Shown in pieces: positions 13,391 to 20,137 of a stretch of 31,903 bases of DNA. The position numbers and the translations under genes were made by a program. Source of the stretch: SG8-39 sp041558415. GTDB lineage: Bacteria; Pseudomonadota; Gammaproteobacteria; Burkholderiales; SG8-39. Position 1 is the first letter of the stretch. Every line of letters starts with the position of its first letter. The notes below the pieces were generated by a model. That model was not told where the DNA came from and searched no databases. It was given only the letters and a program-made list of their open reading frames with translations. The stretch covers positions 1-31,903 of the forward strand of contig JBFFEY010000032.1 in the NCBI GenBank assembly GCA_041558415.1, given 5' to 3'.

Positions 13391-16231
13391 TCAGGCCGCG
13401 TTCTCCGTCTGCGGCGTGGCGCCTGCCAGGTCGGGCTCGCCGCAGTGGCGCAAGACTTCGGCGCGTACCCGGTCGCGCAGCTGCACCGCGGCGCTCCAGC
13501 CGCCGCCGTTCGCCGCGATCGGCTTGGAAACGGTGACGCTCACCGGCGCGCGGCGCGGGAACCAGGTGCCGTCGCGCAGCACCGAGCGCGGCCCGCGCAG
13601 CGCCACCGGGACCACCGGCACGCCGGCGTCCACGGCCACCTGGAACGCGCCGGTGCGGAACGGGTGCAGGCCGGTAAAGCGCGTCAGCTTGCCCTCGGCA
13701 AATACGATGAGGGAGCGTCCGGCTTTGGCGAGCGCCGCCATCTCGCTCGCGTGCTCGGTGCTCATGCGCACATCGAAGCGCTCGACGAAGGTGCAGCCGA
13801 AGCCGGCGAGCAGCGTGCGCATGAAGAAATTGCCTTCGAATTCGCGTTTGGCGACGAAGCTCCAGTCGCGCCATTCGAGCAGCGCGAGCAGCACCACCGG
13901 GTCGAGGTAGCTGGTGTGATTGACGGCAAGCACCAGCGTGCCCTGAGGCGGGATGTTCTCCAGGCCGCGCGCCGTGAGCGGAATGCCGGCGAGCACGAAA
14001 AACGCACGCGCCAGGCGATGGCCGAGCGCCCAGGTGAACGGCGGACGCGCAAGCAACGCAGAGACGAACACTGCGGGAATGATGAAAAGGAAGGCGAGCC
14101 AGGCGCGCAGCGCGAAGCCGTAGCCGGCGAGCACCCGCAGGCCGCGGCGCAGCTGCGGCACGAGGCCGGACCAGACCAGGCGCAGGAACTGCAGCCAGAC
14201 CGGCGGCGGCTTGACGGCACCGGCGCCGCGCTCGTAGTACTCGCGGCTCGCCACGCGCCGGATCTTGCCGCTCGAGGTCTTCGGCACCGAGTGCGGCGGT
14301 GCAAGCACGATGTCGTCGCAGGGCATGCCGATGATGTCGACGGCCAGCTCGTTGATGCGCCGGCGCAGCGCGGCCTTCTTCTCGGCGTCGGTCTCGCGCG
14401 TCTCGGCGAGCACCACCAGGCGCTCGGTGCTCTGGTCGGCGCCGCGGCTGGCGAAGGCCGCGACGCAGCCGCGGCGGATGCCGTCCAGGTCGCCGATCGC
14501 CTCCTCCAGCTCGTAGGGACTGACGTTGCGGCCGCCGCGGATGATGATGTCCTTTTCACGGCCGGTGAGAAACAGGTTGCCGTCGGCGAAGTAGGCGCGA
14601 TCGCCGGTGCGCAGCCAGCCGCCATCGAACAGTTGCTTGGTCGCCTCCGGGTTGCGGTAGTAGCCGGAGGTCGCGGAAGGCCCGCGGAATTCGAGGTGCC
14701 CCTCGTGGCGTTCGGGCAGCTCGATGCCGGCGGCGTCGACGACGCGCATGTCGTGCTCGGGGATGGCGCGGCCGCAGCCGACGACCACGAAGGGCGCGGG
14801 ATCGTCTTCGCGCGCCGGACGCGCTTCGCCGCTGCGCGCGAAATGCTCGCGCTCGATGCGGTCGACGCGCCAGGGCTCGCCGGGTGGCGTGAAAGCGAGG
14901 CCGACCGAGCACTCGGCAAGACCGTACACCGGTGCGACGACGTTCTTGCGCAGCCCGTAGGTCGCGAAGCGCTGCTCGAAGGCCTGCATCGTCTCCGGGC
15001 TGACCGGCTCCGCGCCATTGAAGGCGAATCGCCAGGACGACAGGTCGAGGCCCTCGAGGTCGGCCTCCGCGATGCGCCGCATGCACAGCTCGTAGGCGAA
15101 ATTCGGTCCGCCCGAGATCGTGCCGCGATGGCGGTGGATCGCCCACAGCCATTGCGCGGGCCGCGCGAGAAAGGCGAGCGGCGACATCAGCACCACCGGA
15201 AAACCGAGCACCATGGTGGCGAAGCAGCCGCCGATCAGCCCCATGTCGTGGTACAGCGGCAGCCAGCTGACGAAGACATCGTCGCTGGTGGCGCGTGCCG
15301 CCTTGCCCATGGTGCGCACGTTGGCGAGCAGGTTCTCGTGCGTCAGGACCACGCCCTTGGGCCGGCCGGTCGAGCCGGAGGTGTACTGCAGGAAGGCGAT
15401 GTCTTCGGCTTTTGCGACCACGGGCGCGAAGCCGGCGGGCGGCGCGCCGGCGAAGTCCGCGGGCGTCAGCACGCCGCGCAGCGAATCAACCTGCGCCTGC
15501 AGCAGATAGGCGAGCGCCTTGGCCTCGGGCACGGTGACGAGCAGCGCGGCGCGCGCGCTTTGCAGGATGCCGATGTGGCGCGTGAGGTGATCCTCGATGG
15601 TCGACAGGCGCGCAGGCGGGTAGAGCGGGACGGGGACGCCGCCGGCGAGCAGCACGCCGTAGAAACAGTAGAGGTACTCGGGGCAGGTCGGCAGCATGAT
15701 CGCCACGGTCTGCCCGGTGGCGAGGCCGGTTTCGGCAAAGTGCGCCGCCCAGGCGAGCGAGGCCTCGTACAGCGCGGCATAGGACAGCTCGTGCTCGCGG
15801 CCTTCCTCGTACATGAAGGCGGTGAGGCGCTGCGGCTGGTGCTCGACGTGCCACAGCAGCGCCTCGGCGAGCGTCTTGGTCTGCAGTGGCGCGCGCGCCG
15901 CGCCCGCCTGCGCCAGGCTGCGCACCTCGTGCTCGATGACGGGCGCGCGTCCCGGCTGGGCGCTCTTCAGGAAACGCAGCAGGTCGCGCGGCGTCTCCGC
16001 GCTCACCAGTGCTTGCTCGGGCAGGCTGACGCCGAAGGCCTGCTCGAGCCGCGTCATCAGCTCGACGCGCGCCAGACTGTCGAGACCGAGGTCGCGCTCG
16101 AGCGCGCTGTCGAGCGTGGCGCGCTCGCCGCTGCTCTGGCGGCTTTCGGCGAGCATCTTGTCGATCTCGGCGAGCAGCCGCTCGGCCGCGCGCTCGGATT
16201 CGGTTGCGCTCGCCTGACTCGTGTCGGTCAC
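13391..16231 (-). CDS. Trifunctional ACP / fatty-acyl-AMP ligase / PlsC-type acyltransferase
   Basis: A 946-residue protein with three domains. (1) An acyl-carrier domain, about 15-90, with the phosphopantetheine Ser in GLDSL (S52). (2) A fatty-acyl-AMP ligase-like adenylating domain, about 110-660, with YTSGSTGRPKG near 282, SWLPLYHDMGLIGG near 318, YGLAE, and C-terminal GRNVSPYELE and KTSSGKIRR. WLPxYHDMGLIG favours FAAL over acyl-CoA ligase. (3) After one or two membrane segments (about 700-735), a PlsC-type acyltransferase with NHTSYLDP near 770 and FAEGKLTR near 845. The logic is that a fatty acid is activated as acyl-AMP, loaded on the in-cis carrier and passed to a lysophospholipid at the inner face of the membrane; this is inference. 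Bacterial Aas joins the last two activities in the opposite order. The start is GTG 16231 with GGGGGAG upstream; the longer frame runs into the DUF3313 gene. Confidence 0.92.
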   Translation of the reverse strand: MTDTSQASATESERAAERLLAEIDKMLAESRQSSGERATLDSALERDLGLDSLARVELMTRLEQAFGVSLPEQALVSAETPRDLLRFLKSAQPGRAPVIEHEVRSLAQAGAARAPLQTKTLAEALLWHVEHQPQRLTAFMYEEGREHELSYAALYEASLAWAAHFAETGLATGQTVAIMLPTCPEYLYCFYGVLLAGGVPVPLYPPARLSTIEDHLTRHIGILQSARAALLVTVPEAKALAYLLQAQVDSLRGVLTPADFAGAPPAGFAPVVAKAEDIAFLQYTSGSTGRPKGVVLTHENLLANVRTMGKAARATSDDVFVSWLPLYHDMGLIGGCFATMVLGFPVVLMSPLAFLARPAQWLWAIHRHRGTISGGPNFAYELCMRRIAEADLEGLDLSSWRFAFNGAEPVSPETMQAFEQRFATYGLRKNVVAPVYGLAECSVGLAFTPPGEPWRVDRIEREHFARSGEARPAREDDPAPFVVVGCGRAIPEHDMRVVDAAGIELPERHEGHLEFRGPSATSGYYRNPEATKQLFDGGWLRTGDRAYFADGNLFLTGREKDIIIRGGRNVSPYELEEAIGDLDGIRRGCVAAFASRGADQSTERLVVLAETRETDAEKKAALRRRINELAVDIIGMPCDDIVLAPPHSVPKTSSGKIRRVASREYYERGAGAVKPPPVWLQFLRLVWSGLVPQLRRGLRVLAGYGFALRAWLAFLFIIPAVFVSALLARPPFTWALGHRLARAFFVLAGIPLTARGLENIPPQGTLVLAVNHTSYLDPVVLLALLEWRDWSFVAKREFEGNFFMRTLLAGFGCTFVERFDVRMSTEHASEMAALAKAGRSLIVFAEGKLTRFTGLHPFRTGAFQVAVDAGVPVVPVALRGPRSVLRDGTWFPRRAPVSVTVSKPIAANGGGWSAAVQLRDRVRAEVLRHCGEPDLAGATPQTENAA

Positions 16232-16248
16232 CGGCTCCCCCGCCGACC

Positions 16249-17010
16249 CTACTGCGCCTCTGCCTTCTTCGCTTTGCCGTGCACCGCGTCCAGGCGCGTG
16301 CGGACGAGCGCGGCCCAGCCGTCCATCGACTGCTTGGTGTAGGCCCAGGTCGAGTAGGCCTTGAGGTAGGAATCGACGCCTTTCTGCACCCCTTCGGTCC
16401 AGACGTACTTCTTGCCGACGCGCGTCTCGATGTAGGCGGCCACCTGCTCGCCGCTCACGCTGTCGAGCGCTTCCAGTTCGATCGTCGCTTCGCCGACGAA
16501 CGGCGTGCTGCCGGCCTCGCCCTTTGCTGCGCCGGCGCCGGCTTCGCCCATCCACAGGTAGGGTACGACGAGCGACACCACCGTCGCCTCGACCTTGTTC
16601 GGCACGATGTCGGTGACCGCGAGCCGCACGCGCAGCACGTCGGGTCCGGCTTCCTCGACCACCGGGTAGGCGTCCTGCACCTTCTCGACGATGGTCTTGT
16701 GGAAGTAGTCGACCAGCTCCTTCAGCTCGGCGGGGTCGATGCCGCGGTCCTCGGTGCCCGGCTTGAGCCAGACGCGGATGCGCTCGATCATGAGCTTCTT
16801 GTAGCGCGCGGCATCGATGCCCGGCGCGCGGTAGCGATAGATCCTGCCGTTGTCACCGTCGGCCTTGATGTTGGAGTAGTCGCTGAGGAAGCCCTTGGCC
16901 GTGTATTCACCGAAGGTCGGGTTGTCAGCGTGGGCGAGCGGCGCGAGGCCGAGCGCCAGCACGACGCCGGCGATGCAAAGGGTCTTGCGTGAAGCGCATG
17001 GGTTGGACAT
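16249..17010 (-). CDS. DUF3313-like exported protein
   Basis: A 253-residue protein with a signal peptide (residues 1-28, CIAGVVLALGLAPLAHA, cleaved before DNPTFGEY). The mature part has a mixed alpha/beta pattern: GFLSDYSNIK, YKKLMIERIRVWL, LKELVDYFHKTIVEKV, then ADVxLxxxV-type strands (DVLRVRLAVTDIVPNK), VGEATIELEALDSVSGEQVAAYIETRVG and a C-terminal DGWAALVRTRLDAVHG. The N-terminal GFL.DYS.. motif and the helix-strand order fit DUF3313, periplasmic or lipoprotein families of unknown function. No Cys follows the signal, so it is not a lipoprotein as read here. It starts at ATG 17010 with GGAGAG upstream. It lies 38 bp after glnS and 17 bp before the FAAL-PlsC gene, suggesting co-transcription. 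Confidence 0.78.
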   Translation of the reverse strand: MSNPCASRKTLCIAGVVLALGLAPLAHADNPTFGEYTAKGFLSDYSNIKADGDNGRIYRYRAPGIDAARYKKLMIERIRVWLKPGTEDRGIDPAELKELVDYFHKTIVEKVQDAYPVVEEAGPDVLRVRLAVTDIVPNKVEATVVSLVVPYLWMGEAGAGAAKGEAGSTPFVGEATIELEALDSVSGEQVAAYIETRVGKKYVWTEGVQKGVDSYLKAYSTWAYTKQSMDGWAALVRTRLDAVHGKAKKAEAQ

Positions 17011-17048
17011 CGATGGTTTCTCTCCGTAGGTTTTTTTCTCGAAGGTGA

Positions 17049-18740
17049 CTACTTCGCCCAGGAATCGCGCAAGGTCACCGTGCGGTTGAAGGCATTCGCA
17101 TCCGGATCGCGCGCAAAGTAGCCGTGCCGCTCGAACTGGAAGCACTCGCCGGCGCGCGCGGCCTTCAGCGCGGGCTCGAGCTGCGCGGTCACCGACTTCT
17201 TCGAATCGGGATTCAGGTCGAGCAGGAAGTCGCGCTCGCCGGCACCCGGCTGCGGCACGCTGAACAGGCGATCGTAGAGGCGCACCTCGGCGGCATGGGC
17301 ATGACGCGCGCTTACCCAATGGATGTTGCCCTTGACCTTGTAACGGTCGGCGCCCGGCGTGCCGGAGCGCGAATCCTCATAGACGGTGCAGCGCACGCTG
17401 TCGCTCGCCGCGTCGTAGCCGGTGCACTTGACCACGTAGCCGTAGCGCAGGCGCACGTCGTTGCCCGGGAACAGCCGAAAGTACCCCTTCGGCGGCTCGG
17501 CGCTGAAGTCCTCGCGCTCGATCCACAGCTCGCGACCGAATGGCAGCTCGCGTTTGCCCCAGTCGGGCTTCTGCGGATGATTGGGCACCGCGCACAGCGT
17601 TTCCTCGCCCTCGGGCCAGTTCTCGATCACCAGCCTGACCGGATCGAGCACCGCCATGCGCCGCGGCGCGACCTCGTTCAGGTGTTCGCGCATCGCGTCC
17701 TCGAGGATCGAGAATTCGATCCAGGAGTTTTCCTTGGCGACGCCGATGCGCTCGGCGAAGCGGCGCAGCCCCTCCGGCGTGTAGCCGCGGCGGCGCGCGC
17801 CGGCCAGGGTCGGCATGCGCGGGTCGTCCCAGCCCTCGACGTGACCTTCCTCGACCAGTTGGATCAGGCGGCGCTTGGAGAGCACGACGTAGGTGAGCTG
17901 CAGGCGCGCGAACTCGATCTGCTGCGGCAGCGGGCGCTCGAGCAGGCCGCCCTGGGCGAGCTTTTCGAGCAGCCAGTCGTAGAACGGCCGCTGGTCCTCG
18001 AATTCCAGCGTGCACAGCGAGTGCGTGATGCGCTCGACCGCGTCCTCGATCGGGTGCGCGTAGGTGTACATCGGGTAGAGGCACCAGGCGTCGCCGCTGC
18101 GGTGGTGCGCCGCGTGCTTGATGCGGTAGATCGCCGGGTCGCGCAGGTTGATGTTGGGCGAGGCCATGTCGATCTTGGCGCGCAGCACGTGCGCGCCGTC
18201 GGGGTGCCTTCCGGCGCGCATCTCGCGCAGCAGCGCGAGGTTTTCCTGCGGCGCGCGCGCGCGGTAGGGCGAGTCGCTGCCCGGCTGCGTGAAGCTGCCG
18301 CGGTGGCTGCGCATCTCCTCCGCGCTCTGGCTGTCGACGTAGGCGTTGCCCGAGCCGACCAGGTACTCGGCGCAGCGGTACATGAAGTCGAAGTAGTCCG
18401 AGGCGTAGAGCGGCTTGCCGCCGTAGTCGGCGCCGAGCCAGTCCACCACGTCGACGATCGAGTCGACGTACTCCTGCTCCTCCTTTTCCGGGTTGGTGTC
18501 GTCGAAGCGCAGGTTGCAGCGCCCGCCGTACTCCGCGGCGAGGCCGAAATTGAGCAGGATGGACTTGGCGTGGCCGAGGTGCAGGTAGCCGTTCGGCTCG
18601 GGCGGGAAGCGCGTGACGATGCGCTGATGGCGACCCGCCGCCAGGTCGGCCTCGATCGCCTGGCGGATGAAATTGGACGCCGAGGGCGCGCGCGAGGCGG
18701 CGGTCCCGGCCTTGCCGGCGGCGCCGGTTTTCTGCGACAT
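17049..18740 (-). CDS. glnS: Glutaminyl-tRNA synthetase
   Basis: A 563-residue class I aminoacyl-tRNA synthetase charging tRNA-Gln with glutamine. The HIGH-type motif lies at PPEPNGYLHLGH (46-57) and the KMSKS equivalent in VVLSKRRL. The signature FRFPPEPNGYLHLGHAKSI and the DDTNPEKEEQEY, WGDDPRMPT and GYTPEGLRRF segments are specific for GlnRS rather than GltX. The N-terminal 20 residues are a low-complexity Ala/Gly/Ser tail, longer than E. coli GlnS. The C-terminal beta-barrel anticodon-binding region ends in DANAFNRTVTLRDSWAK. ATG 18740 lies 28 bases after the predicted start point of a TAGAAT -10 element (18780-18775). No strong Shine-Dalgarno sequence is seen. It heads a minus-strand run of four genes. 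Having GlnRS is normal for Beta- and Gammaproteobacteria. Confidence 0.97.
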   Translation of the reverse strand: MSQKTGAAGKAGTAASRAPSASNFIRQAIEADLAAGRHQRIVTRFPPEPNGYLHLGHAKSILLNFGLAAEYGGRCNLRFDDTNPEKEEQEYVDSIVDVVDWLGADYGGKPLYASDYFDFMYRCAEYLVGSGNAYVDSQSAEEMRSHRGSFTQPGSDSPYRARAPQENLALLREMRAGRHPDGAHVLRAKIDMASPNINLRDPAIYRIKHAAHHRSGDAWCLYPMYTYAHPIEDAVERITHSLCTLEFEDQRPFYDWLLEKLAQGGLLERPLPQQIEFARLQLTYVVLSKRRLIQLVEEGHVEGWDDPRMPTLAGARRRGYTPEGLRRFAERIGVAKENSWIEFSILEDAMREHLNEVAPRRMAVLDPVRLVIENWPEGEETLCAVPNHPQKPDWGKRELPFGRELWIEREDFSAEPPKGYFRLFPGNDVRLRYGYVVKCTGYDAASDSVRCTVYEDSRSGTPGADRYKVKGNIHWVSARHAHAAEVRLYDRLFSVPQPGAGERDFLLDLNPDSKKSVTAQLEPALKAARAGECFQFERHGYFARDPDANAFNRTVTLRDSWAK

Positions 18741-18774
18741 TTCAGATGGGTGCGGGAGGCAGCGAACAGGCCGA

Positions 18775-18780
18775 ATTCTA
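18775..18780 (-). promoter_or_regulatory. -10 element TAGAAT upstream of glnS
   Basis: TAGAAT on the minus strand (18780-18775) matches TATAAT at 5/6 in a very GC-rich context, placing the start point near 18768. The region 17 bases further upstream (CTCGGA) is a poor -35. Confidence 0.4.
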
Positions 18781-18809
18781 CCGGAGGCGGCACGGCGTCC
18801 GAGGTCGGT

Positions 18810-18823
18810 TTGACGCGGGTCAA
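18810..18823. promoter_or_regulatory. CRP/FNR-type dyad TTGAC-N4-GTCAA upstream of the ferritin-like gene
   Basis: TTGACGCGGGTCAA is a perfect inverted repeat of 5 bp with 4 bp between, the geometry of FNR/Anr/Dnr-family boxes (TTGAT-N4-ATCAA). Its centre at 18816.5 would sit at -41.5 of a start point near 18858, the class II activator position, leaving a leader of about 22 nt with its Shine-Dalgarno sequence before ATG 18880. The matching -10 (GAGCAT at 18846-18851) is poor, as expected for an activator-dependent promoter. Confidence 0.5.
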
Positions 18824-18879
18824 CAACCCTCCGGCCGAAGCACGCGAGCATGCCCATCGCAGACAGGCGAGGAGACGAC

Positions 18880-19407
18880 ATGTCCGGGAAAAGGAAAGTG
18901 CGCAGCGTGCCGGAACTGTACGCGCACGCGCTGGCGATCGAGCGCGAGGCGGCGGCGCGCTATCTCGAGTTCGCCGATCGCATGGCCGACGAGGGCAACG
19001 ACCACGTGGCGACGCTGTTTCGCAGCCTGGCGCAGTTCGAATTGCAGCATGTGCAGGAGCTGGAGGACGCCACGCGCGACATGGCGCTGCCCGAGATCGG
19101 CGCCGGTCAGTATGCCTGGCTCGACGCGGGGGCGCCCGAGACCGCGGCGCACGACCTCGTTTTCCGCCTCATGACGCCGCACGACGCGCTCGAGATCGCG
19201 CTTGCCGCCGAGCAGCGCGCGCGCCGCTTCTTCGACGACGTCTACGAGAATGCCGACGATGCGCCGCTGCGCGAGATGGCGCTCGACATGGCGCGCGAGG
19301 AAGACGACCACGTCGCCTGGGTCGAACGCGCACTGGCCGCCAACCCCGATCCGCACATCGATTGGGAAAAAGTGTTAGAAGAGCGCGAGGCCGGTCGCGC
19401 GAGCTGA
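18880..19407 (+). CDS. Ferritin-like / rubrerythrin-type diiron protein
   Basis: A 175-residue helical protein with two carboxylate-histidine pairs typical of ferritin-like four-helix bundles. Helix 1 is ALAIEREAAARYLEFADRM, helix 2 is FRSLAQFELQHVQELEDA (ExxH), helix 3 is DALEIALAAEQRARRFFDDVYENA and helix 4 is LREMALDMAREEDDHVAWVERAL (ExxH). The ligands for a diiron centre appear complete. There is no C-terminal rubredoxin CxxC domain, so it is not a full rubrerythrin. Roles in peroxide detoxification or iron handling are inferences from the family. ATG 18880 is preceded by GAGGAG 5 bases away, so I prefer it to ATG 18850. A CRP/FNR-type dyad upstream suggests oxygen- or nitric-oxide-linked control. 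It is divergent from glnS. Confidence 0.88.
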   Translation: MSGKRKVRSVPELYAHALAIEREAAARYLEFADRMADEGNDHVATLFRSLAQFELQHVQELEDATRDMALPEIGAGQYAWLDAGAPETAAHDLVFRLMTPHDALEIALAAEQRARRFFDDVYENADDAPLREMALDMAREEDDHVAWVERALAANPDPHIDWEKVLEEREAGRAS

Positions 19408-19416
19408 CCCGGGGGC

Positions 19417-19422
19417 TATGAT
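19417..19422 (+). promoter_or_regulatory. -10 element TATGAT upstream of a small membrane protein gene
   Basis: TATGAT matches TATAAT at 5/6. It lies 10 bases after the ferritin-like gene stop and 50 bases before ATG 19472. The -35 position is GC-rich and unconvincing. Confidence 0.35.
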
Positions 19423-19471
19423 CGGTCCCTGGCGGGCGCCGCGCAGGGCGGCACCCGACCCTGGGGCGATC

Positions 19472-19696
19472 ATGCAACTCGAAAAAATCTGGTACGAAGC
19501 CTCGCCGTTCATCTACACCGTCACGGGCGGCTATTTCCTCGGCATGTCGGAATCCGGCATCCTGACGCTGTCGAGCCTGGTTCTCATCTCGGCGGGCGGC
19601 ACCATCACCGCGATGCGCCGGCGCTACGCGCTGCAGCAGCGCGGCCACGGCAAGGCCGCGGCGCGGTCGCGGCGCCGTCCGAGCCCGGCGCGCTGA
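19472..19696 (+). CDS. Small hypothetical membrane protein
   Basis: A 74-residue protein I do not recognise. Residues 12-30 (FIYTVTGGYFLGMSESG) and 31-47 (ILTLSSLVLISAGGTITAM) form one long or two short hydrophobic stretches, followed by a strongly basic tail (MRRRYALQQRGHGKAAARSRRRPSPAR), so the C-terminus should face the cytoplasm. The hydrophobic part is lower in GC and less repetitive than random frames in this region, which supports coding. The start at ATG 19472 has only a weak GGGG upstream; an in-frame ATG at 19418 overlaps the TATGAT promoter element and is unlikely. Whether it belongs with the ferritin-like gene is unclear. Confidence 0.6.
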   Translation: MQLEKIWYEASPFIYTVTGGYFLGMSESGILTLSSLVLISAGGTITAMRRRYALQQRGHGKAAARSRRRPSPAR

Positions 19697-19791
19697 ACGG
19701 CGCGGCGGCTTGCGTGGACGGTGCGTCGCGGACGTTTCGCCCGGCGCCGGCGTCGCCCGAGGCATTCCTGCCTGCGCGCGGGGGGTGACGC

Positions 19792-20061
19792 GTGACCGGC
19801 GAGGATCGGCGCGAGCTCGCGCATGTGCTGCGGCGGCTCGCGCAATGGGAGATTCGTGAGGCAAAGGATCTCGCGCTCTGGTACGACGTCGCGCGCGCGG
19901 TCAACGAATGGCTCGCGGCGCCGCGCTCGGTGTCCGTGCCGCGCGAGCTGTGGCGCTGGCTGGCGGACGCCGATCTGCGCCTGACCGATCCCGACACCGC
20001 ACGGATGCAGAACGCGTTCATTGAGCGCTACATCCGGGAGCTGGAAGCCGTCGCAGACTGA
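19792..20061 (+). CDS. Small hypothetical helical protein
   Basis: An 89-residue protein without a recognised family. It is predicted mostly helical and amphipathic, with five Trp (AQWEI, ALWYDV, NEWLAA, ELWRWLAD) and many charged residues (ERYIRELEAVAD at the end), hence soluble and probably protein-binding. No cysteine, signal or membrane segment is present. The start is GTG 19792 with a run of six G (19780-19785) about 6 bases before it. The frame's composition, with acidic and basic residues balanced and few Arg/Pro/Ala runs, looks like real coding sequence rather than a shadow frame. It lies 95 bp after the small membrane protein gene and 76 bp before the amidohydrolase. Confidence 0.6.
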   Translation: MTGEDRRELAHVLRRLAQWEIREAKDLALWYDVARAVNEWLAAPRSVSVPRELWRWLADADLRLTDPDTARMQNAFIERYIRELEAVAD

Positions 20062-20102
20062 ATCCGCAACGCGGGCGGGGTCGCCGCGATTGGAACGCGC
20101 TT

Positions 20103-20131
20103 TTGACTTTCCTCGTGGCTGAACGTAGCGT
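20103..20131 (+). promoter_or_regulatory. Sigma-70-like promoter giving a leaderless amidohydrolase transcript
   Basis: TTGACT (20103-20108), 17 bases, then TAGCGT (20126-20131). Six bases later comes ATG 20138, exactly where transcription should start. No Shine-Dalgarno sequence is present before this ATG, consistent with a leaderless message. Confidence 0.5.
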
Positions 20132-20137
20132 CCCGTC

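Noticed and set aside
13367..16342. Plus-strand open frame of 991 codons opposite the FAAL-PlsC gene
   Set aside because: The translation is rich in Arg/Gly/His/Gln without domain motifs, and the opposite strand encodes a clear three-domain enzyme.
17124..19421. Plus-strand open frame of 765 codons opposite glnS
   Set aside because: Antisense to an intact glnS and without a recognisable motif; a shadow frame.
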